The notes beneath the pieces are model-generated. The model saw nothing but the letters and a program-made list of their open reading frames with translations. It was not told the origin of the DNA and made no database searches. Shown here in pieces: positions 5,977 through 9,411 of a stretch of 9,411 bases of DNA. Each line of letters begins with the position of its first letter. Position 1 is the first letter of the stretch. The stretch spans positions 1 through 9,411 of the forward strand of contig RFOO01000025.1 of the NCBI GenBank assembly GCA_009926645.1, read 5' to 3'. The position numbers and the translations under genes are program-made. Origin of the DNA: a bacterium. GTDB lineage: Bacteria > Verrucomicrobiota > Verrucomicrobiia > Opitutales > UBA953.

Positions 5977-8498
5977 CCAAATAAGTCCATTTCGGACTGA
6001 TTGGTTGGCTGGGGTTTGTTCGTTGCTTGGGGGGTTTTATTCTTAGTCGTCTCGACGATGGGTGCGACAGGCAGACTCTTGCCCGTTTCGAGACCTTGGA
6101 GAATTTCTCTAGCACGCGAAACCACCGCGGGCGGCATTCCCGCCAAGCGAGCCACCTGAATTCCATAAGAGCGATCCGCTGCACCGGGAACGACTTGGCG
6201 TACAAAGATAATTTCATCTTTCCACTCCTTAACGGCCACTGACCAATTTTGTAAGCGTGGGAGTGAGTGAGCGAGTTGTGTCAGTTCATGGTAATGTGTG
6301 GCAAACAAAGTGCGGGGACCTTCCATTGCACCGTGTAAGTGTTCTGCCACCGCCCATGCGATGCTGATTCCATCATAGGTACTGGTGCCACGCCCAATTT
6401 CATCAAGAATGACCAACGAGCGGACCGTGGCATTATTCAAGATATTTGCCGTCTCATTCATTTCCACCATGAAGGTCGAGTTTCCTCGTGCCAATTCATC
6501 GGAGGCACCCACTCGACAGAAAATTCGGTCGACCAGGCCAATCTTGGCTGACTGAGCTGGCACCCAGCAGCCCAAATGCGCCATTAGGACAATCAGTGCA
6601 ACTTGGCGAATATAGGTAGATTTTCCAGCCATATTCGGACCCGTAATGAGCGCAATCTGCTGACCCTGACAGCTCAAGAGAGTGTCATTAGGCACAAAGG
6701 CCCCTGCCCCGGCACGTGTTTGTAGCATGCGTTCCACGACGGGATGTCGTCCTTGTTTAATTTCTAGTACATCGGACTGATCCACTGTGGGACAAACCCA
6801 ATTTAACTGCAGAGCACACTCGGCCCAGCCACGCAAAACATCAATCTCGGCAAGAGCTTGGGCGGTACTCAGCAGAGAAACCGTTTGGGTCATTACCTTT
6901 TCTAAAATTTGTTGAAAGAGTTCCACTTCGCGAGCGAGAGCTTGTTCATCGGCACGCAAAACTTCTTTTTCTTTAGTGCGTAATTCTTCTGTCGTAAAGC
7001 GCTCGGCATTTACCATCGTTTGCTTGCGAATATAGTCAGGAGGGACGGAACCAAGATTGGATTTGGTTACTTCAATGGCATACCCAAAAGCACCATTGTA
7101 CTTAACTTTTAGATTTTTTATTCCCGTACGGGTCTGTTCCTGTCGTTCAAAATCAGCAATCCACGTTTTACTGGTTGAGGCAAGATTTCGTAACCGATCC
7201 AACTCGGCATCGTACCCAGCGCGGAGAGCTCCACCCTCGGTTAAGTCGATCGGCAGTTCATCAGCGAGAGCCTTATCCAACAGCTGCAACAATTCCGTTT
7301 CACACTCAATCCGGCCTGCGTATTCCTTGGCCACATCGCTTGGTAAACTAGCGCATTCCTCTTGTAGCGCAGGGAGTATCTTTAATGTATCACGAATCCC
7401 ACCGAGTTCTCGCGGGTTGCGTAAACGATTTTGCAAGCGGGTTAAAATACGTGGAATATCACGAACTAAGTTGAGAGATTCGCCGAGTCGATTGGATGAA
7501 CCGCGGTGTTTGTGTAACACTCCAACCATCGCCTGACGTTGTTGGATAACTTTTAAATCAGTGGACGGTTCCGTCAGCCAAAGTGCGAGTAATCGTGCAC
7601 CTCCTGCTGTCACAGTGCCATCGATGGATTGTAAAAGCGAAGTCTCACGGGTACCGCCACTCGAGGTGAAAAGTTCTAAGTTCTTAGCCGATGCTGCATC
7701 GAGTAAAACCGCAGAACCGAGTTTAGTTTCAGTAAGACGAAAAATATTTTTAGGGCGATCACACAGAGTGTCGGTGACATAACCTAAGACAGCTCCAGCA
7801 CAGCCGAGTGCAGCATTTTGCTCGTTAATGCCAAATCCAGCCAGACTGTGAACGGAGAGCGTTTGGGATACTAAGCGGGCTCCTCCTGCCACATCAAAAT
7901 TCCATCCTGGCAGACGCGTGCAGGGTCGACCCTCGAGGAAAAGACGAAGCGCCTCTCGACCTTCAGTGGGGTCATCGACGCCCTCGGCGAGAAGAACCTC
8001 TTTAGGGTCAAGAGCATGGAGCAAGGGCAGTAAACGTTGCGGAGAAGCGTCGGTACAAAGACGAAAATCGGCTGTCGATACATCGAGCCAAGCGGCATGC
8101 CAACCTTGTTTATCCCAATGAAGAGCGACGAGGTAGTTTCCGCGACGAGAGTCTAATTGAGAGTCTTCGATGGCCGTTCCAGGTGTCAGGATACGGGTAA
8201 TTCCACGACGTACGAGTTTACCTGTTACCGCTGCTTCGAGTTGTTCGCAAATCGCCACTTTCCATCCCGCAGCCAGCAAACGATTAATATAAGCAGGAGC
8301 AGCGTGATAGGGCAAACCTGCCATGGGAGTCTCATGACGTTTGGTCAATGTGAGTCCTAAAATTTTTGAGGCGGTAACAGCGTCTTCGCTAAACACCTCG
8401 TAAAAATCTCCCAAGCGAAAGAGCAATAAAGTACCGGGCGCCAGTTTCTCTCGAAACTCACGGTACTGACGTTGCATGGGGGTTTCTTTTTCCACCAA
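5973..8498 (-). CDS. mutS: DNA mismatch repair protein MutS
   Basis: The product has up to 841 residues, full length for MutS. It recognises base mismatches and small loops and, with ATP, recruits MutL. The mismatch-contacting FxE motif is Phe32-Tyr33-Glu34 in LGDFYEVF. The connector, lever and clamp domains follow. The ATPase domain has Walker A GPNMAGKST (Lys626), the FMVEMNETANIL signature, Walker B with Asp699-Glu700 in DEIGRGTSTYDG, and ATHYHEL near 733-739. A Thr/Asn/Pro/Gln-rich linker leads to the final EMDLF (836-840), which resembles a sliding-clamp binding motif. The start is not a strong ATG: an in-frame TGA directly precedes a TTG at 8498, then GTG at 8495 and ATG at 8477. The conserved TPM segment at residues 6-8 favours TTG or GTG. 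It is downstream of the phoH-like gene on the same strand. Confidence 0.95.
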   Translation of the reverse strand: MVEKETPMQRQYREFREKLAPGTLLLFRLGDFYEVFSEDAVTASKILGLTLTKRHETPMAGLPYHAAPAYINRLLAAGWKVAICEQLEAAVTGKLVRRGITRILTPGTAIEDSQLDSRRGNYLVALHWDKQGWHAAWLDVSTADFRLCTDASPQRLLPLLHALDPKEVLLAEGVDDPTEGREALRLFLEGRPCTRLPGWNFDVAGGARLVSQTLSVHSLAGFGINEQNAALGCAGAVLGYVTDTLCDRPKNIFRLTETKLGSAVLLDAASAKNLELFTSSGGTRETSLLQSIDGTVTAGGARLLALWLTEPSTDLKVIQQRQAMVGVLHKHRGSSNRLGESLNLVRDIPRILTRLQNRLRNPRELGGIRDTLKILPALQEECASLPSDVAKEYAGRIECETELLQLLDKALADELPIDLTEGGALRAGYDAELDRLRNLASTSKTWIADFERQEQTRTGIKNLKVKYNGAFGYAIEVTKSNLGSVPPDYIRKQTMVNAERFTTEELRTKEKEVLRADEQALAREVELFQQILEKVMTQTVSLLSTAQALAEIDVLRGWAECALQLNWVCPTVDQSDVLEIKQGRHPVVERMLQTRAGAGAFVPNDTLLSCQGQQIALITGPNMAGKSTYIRQVALIVLMAHLGCWVPAQSAKIGLVDRIFCRVGASDELARGNSTFMVEMNETANILNNATVRSLVILDEIGRGTSTYDGISIAWAVAEHLHGAMEGPRTLFATHYHELTQLAHSLPRLQNWSVAVKEWKDEIIFVRQVVPGAADRSYGIQVARLAGMPPAVVSRAREILQGLETGKSLPVAPIVETTKNKTPQATNKPQPTNQSEMDLFG

Positions 8499-8510
8499 TC
8501 AAAAGCCAAA

Positions 8511-8529
8511 GCCCTGCATTGAGCGGGGC
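8511..8529 (-). terminator. Possible weak terminator or hairpin between the PhoH gene and mutS
   Basis: On the minus strand GCCCCGC, a 5-nt loop and GCAGGGC form a 7-bp stem including one G-T wobble. It is followed by the partly T-rich stretch TTTGGCTTTTG. It lies in the 75-bp gap after the PhoH stop and just before the mutS start. The T tract is interrupted, so it may attenuate rather than end transcription. A smaller hairpin (GGCT at 8551-8554 with AGCC at 8561-8564) lies between it and the PhoH stop. Confidence 0.3.
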
Positions 8530-8573
8530 AAGAATGGAGTGATGTCTCGAGGCTTTGCGGAGCCCAAAGTTGC

Positions 8574-9411
8574 TCACATCACCTGTGCTGCGAGTTCAGA
8601 AAGGGCGCTTCGGACGCCATGCAAGAGACGAACATTGGCGGTAATGCTATGTCCCTTCATGCGTTCGTAGGTATGAATGAGGCCGTTTGATTTCCCGTCG
8701 AGATAGGGGGTGTCAACTTGATCGAGGTCGCCGATAAGGACGACTTTAGAACCCTCGCCTATTCGCGTGATAACTGTTTTTGCCTCATGAGGCGTCATAT
8801 TCTGAGCCTCATCGACAATCATAAAGGCGTGGCCAATCGAGCGCCCGCGAATAAAGGTCATGGCCTCGATTTCAATTAAACCAGAATCAATCAGCCATTG
8901 ATAGGGCTTACGCGGTTGACCAACTTGTTGAAATTGAGAGCCGAAAATAGGCTGAGCCGATTTCATCGCTTGGGCCTTCTTCTGTTTGCGTTGTGAATCG
9001 GTAGCAATGAGTTGCTTAGAACTGGGAGATACTTGCGCTGAAGCAGGAGCACCACTTCGCGAGAAAAGCACTTCCAAGTTGTCGAAATAAGGCTGAATAT
9101 AGGGAGAAAGCTTCTCCTCTTTGGTGCCGGGAAGTGCACCGATGTCTTTACCTATCTGGACAACTGGGCGAGAAACGTAGAGTTTTTTATAAGGAGCAAA
9201 ATCGCTTAAGACCTGAGAAAGAGCAGCCGCGATGGAGAGAAATGTCTTTCCAGTACCAGCACGACCAAAACAAGTTACCAGTTTAATTTCAGGATTAAGC
9301 AACGCATCGAGAAAGATCCATTGCTCATAGTTTTTGGGAATGACTCTCATGCCACGAGGCATCTGAAGGCCTTTGCGAGCACCACTCTCGTTGGAAAGAA
9401 ACTCGCGATAT
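8574..9411 (-). CDS. phoH: PhoH-family ATPase, 3' part (probably PIN-PhoH type)
   Basis: The frame is open to the right window edge, so the true start is missing. The ATG at 9362 is internal to the family pattern, since a further 16 codons remain open upstream of it. Counting from that ATG, Walker A is GRAGTGKT (33-40), then YVSRPVVQIGKDIGALPGT, GLIEIEAMTFIRGRS, Walker B MIVDEAQN (181-188) and LIGDLDQVDTPYLD with the conserved GDxxQxD pattern. This is the PhoH ATPase domain, a cytoplasmic P-loop NTPase. The preceding VIPKNYEQWIFLDALLNPEIKL segment resembles the linker of PhoH2/YlaK proteins, where an N-terminal PIN nuclease precedes the ATPase; the PIN part would lie outside the window. Residues about 103-152 form a Ser/Gln/Lys-rich insertion between the usual 'PYFDNLEVLF' and 'YQWLIDSGLIE' segments. 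PhoH2 proteins are linked to RNA processing. Confidence 0.85.
   Translation of the reverse strand, partial: YREFLSNESGARKGLQMPRGMRVIPKNYEQWIFLDALLNPEIKLVTCFGRAGTGKTFLSIAAALSQVLSDFAPYKKLYVSRPVVQIGKDIGALPGTKEEKLSPYIQPYFDNLEVLFSRSGAPASAQVSPSSKQLIATDSQRKQKKAQAMKSAQPIFGSQFQQVGQPRKPYQWLIDSGLIEIEAMTFIRGRSIGHAFMIVDEAQNMTPHEAKTVITRIGEGSKVVLIGDLDQVDTPYLDGKSNGLIHTYERMKGHSITANVRLLHGVRSALSELAAQVM

Noticed and set aside
7057..7536. 159-codon open frame on the plus strand within mutS
   Set aside because: It is antisense to well-conserved MutS lever/clamp coding sequence, has an arginine/serine-rich composition typical of shadow frames, and matches no family I know.
5973..9411. MutS plus PhoH plus neighbours as a defence or novel repair island
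   Set aside because: Both are ordinary chromosomal housekeeping families, there are no nuclease, toxin or mobile genes around them, and nothing in the sequence links their functions.
1..9411. Mobile elements, CRISPR arrays, tRNA or rRNA genes
   Set aside because: No transposase or integrase motifs, no terminal repeats, no regularly spaced repeats and no tRNA-like cloverleaf sequence were seen in the short non-coding gaps.

Overview
The window looks like a stretch of ordinary chromosome from a member of the Verrucomicrobiota, or at least the Planctomycetota-Verrucomicrobiota group. The strongest clue is a small gene at 2718-3131 whose product matches a family I know as restricted to those phyla (Minf_1886, 'Verruc_Plancto-restricted'). 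The DciA/DUF721-like segment of the gene at 1676-2731 also resembles the form found in Opitutae-like bacteria. Base composition is intermediate. Shine-Dalgarno motifs are weak or missing at almost every start. I see no mobile element, CRISPR array, tRNA or rRNA, and genes cover nearly all of the sequence.

Layout, left to right. The last 46 codons of nadB (aspartate oxidase) run into panE (ketopantoate reductase-like) after 4 bp, both on the plus strand. A short lipoprotein gene on the minus strand (1069-1524) converges on panE. A 151-bp divergent region follows, with a candidate promoter and an operator-like imperfect palindrome. It leads into a plus-strand gene (1676-2731) for an unusual protein: a HAD hydrolase of the HDHD3/DREG-2 type joined in frame to a DciA/DUF721-like domain. 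This gene overlaps, tail to tail by 14 bp, a minus-strand pair: hisC (3132-4220), whose stop codon abuts the start of the Minf_1886-family gene.

Across a 93-bp divergent region containing an inverted repeat, the plus strand carries an RmlD-like SDR reductase (4314-5279) and, 1 bp later, a lipoate ligase/octanoyltransferase-family protein (5281-5976). The latter converges on mutS (5973-8498, minus) so tightly that one CTAG tetranucleotide supplies both stop codons. Upstream of mutS on the same strand is the 3' part of a PhoH-family ATPase gene (8574 to the window edge).

Most genes are housekeeping: NAD and pantothenate/CoA synthesis, histidine synthesis, lipoylation, mismatch repair and PhoH ATPase. 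They form small two-gene units rather than one pathway. I found no convincing new multi-gene system. The points most worth checking are the HAD-DciA fusion, the lineage-restricted gene coupled to hisC, the possible catalytic cysteine in the lipoylation protein, and the hydrophilic insertion in the PhoH ATPase.
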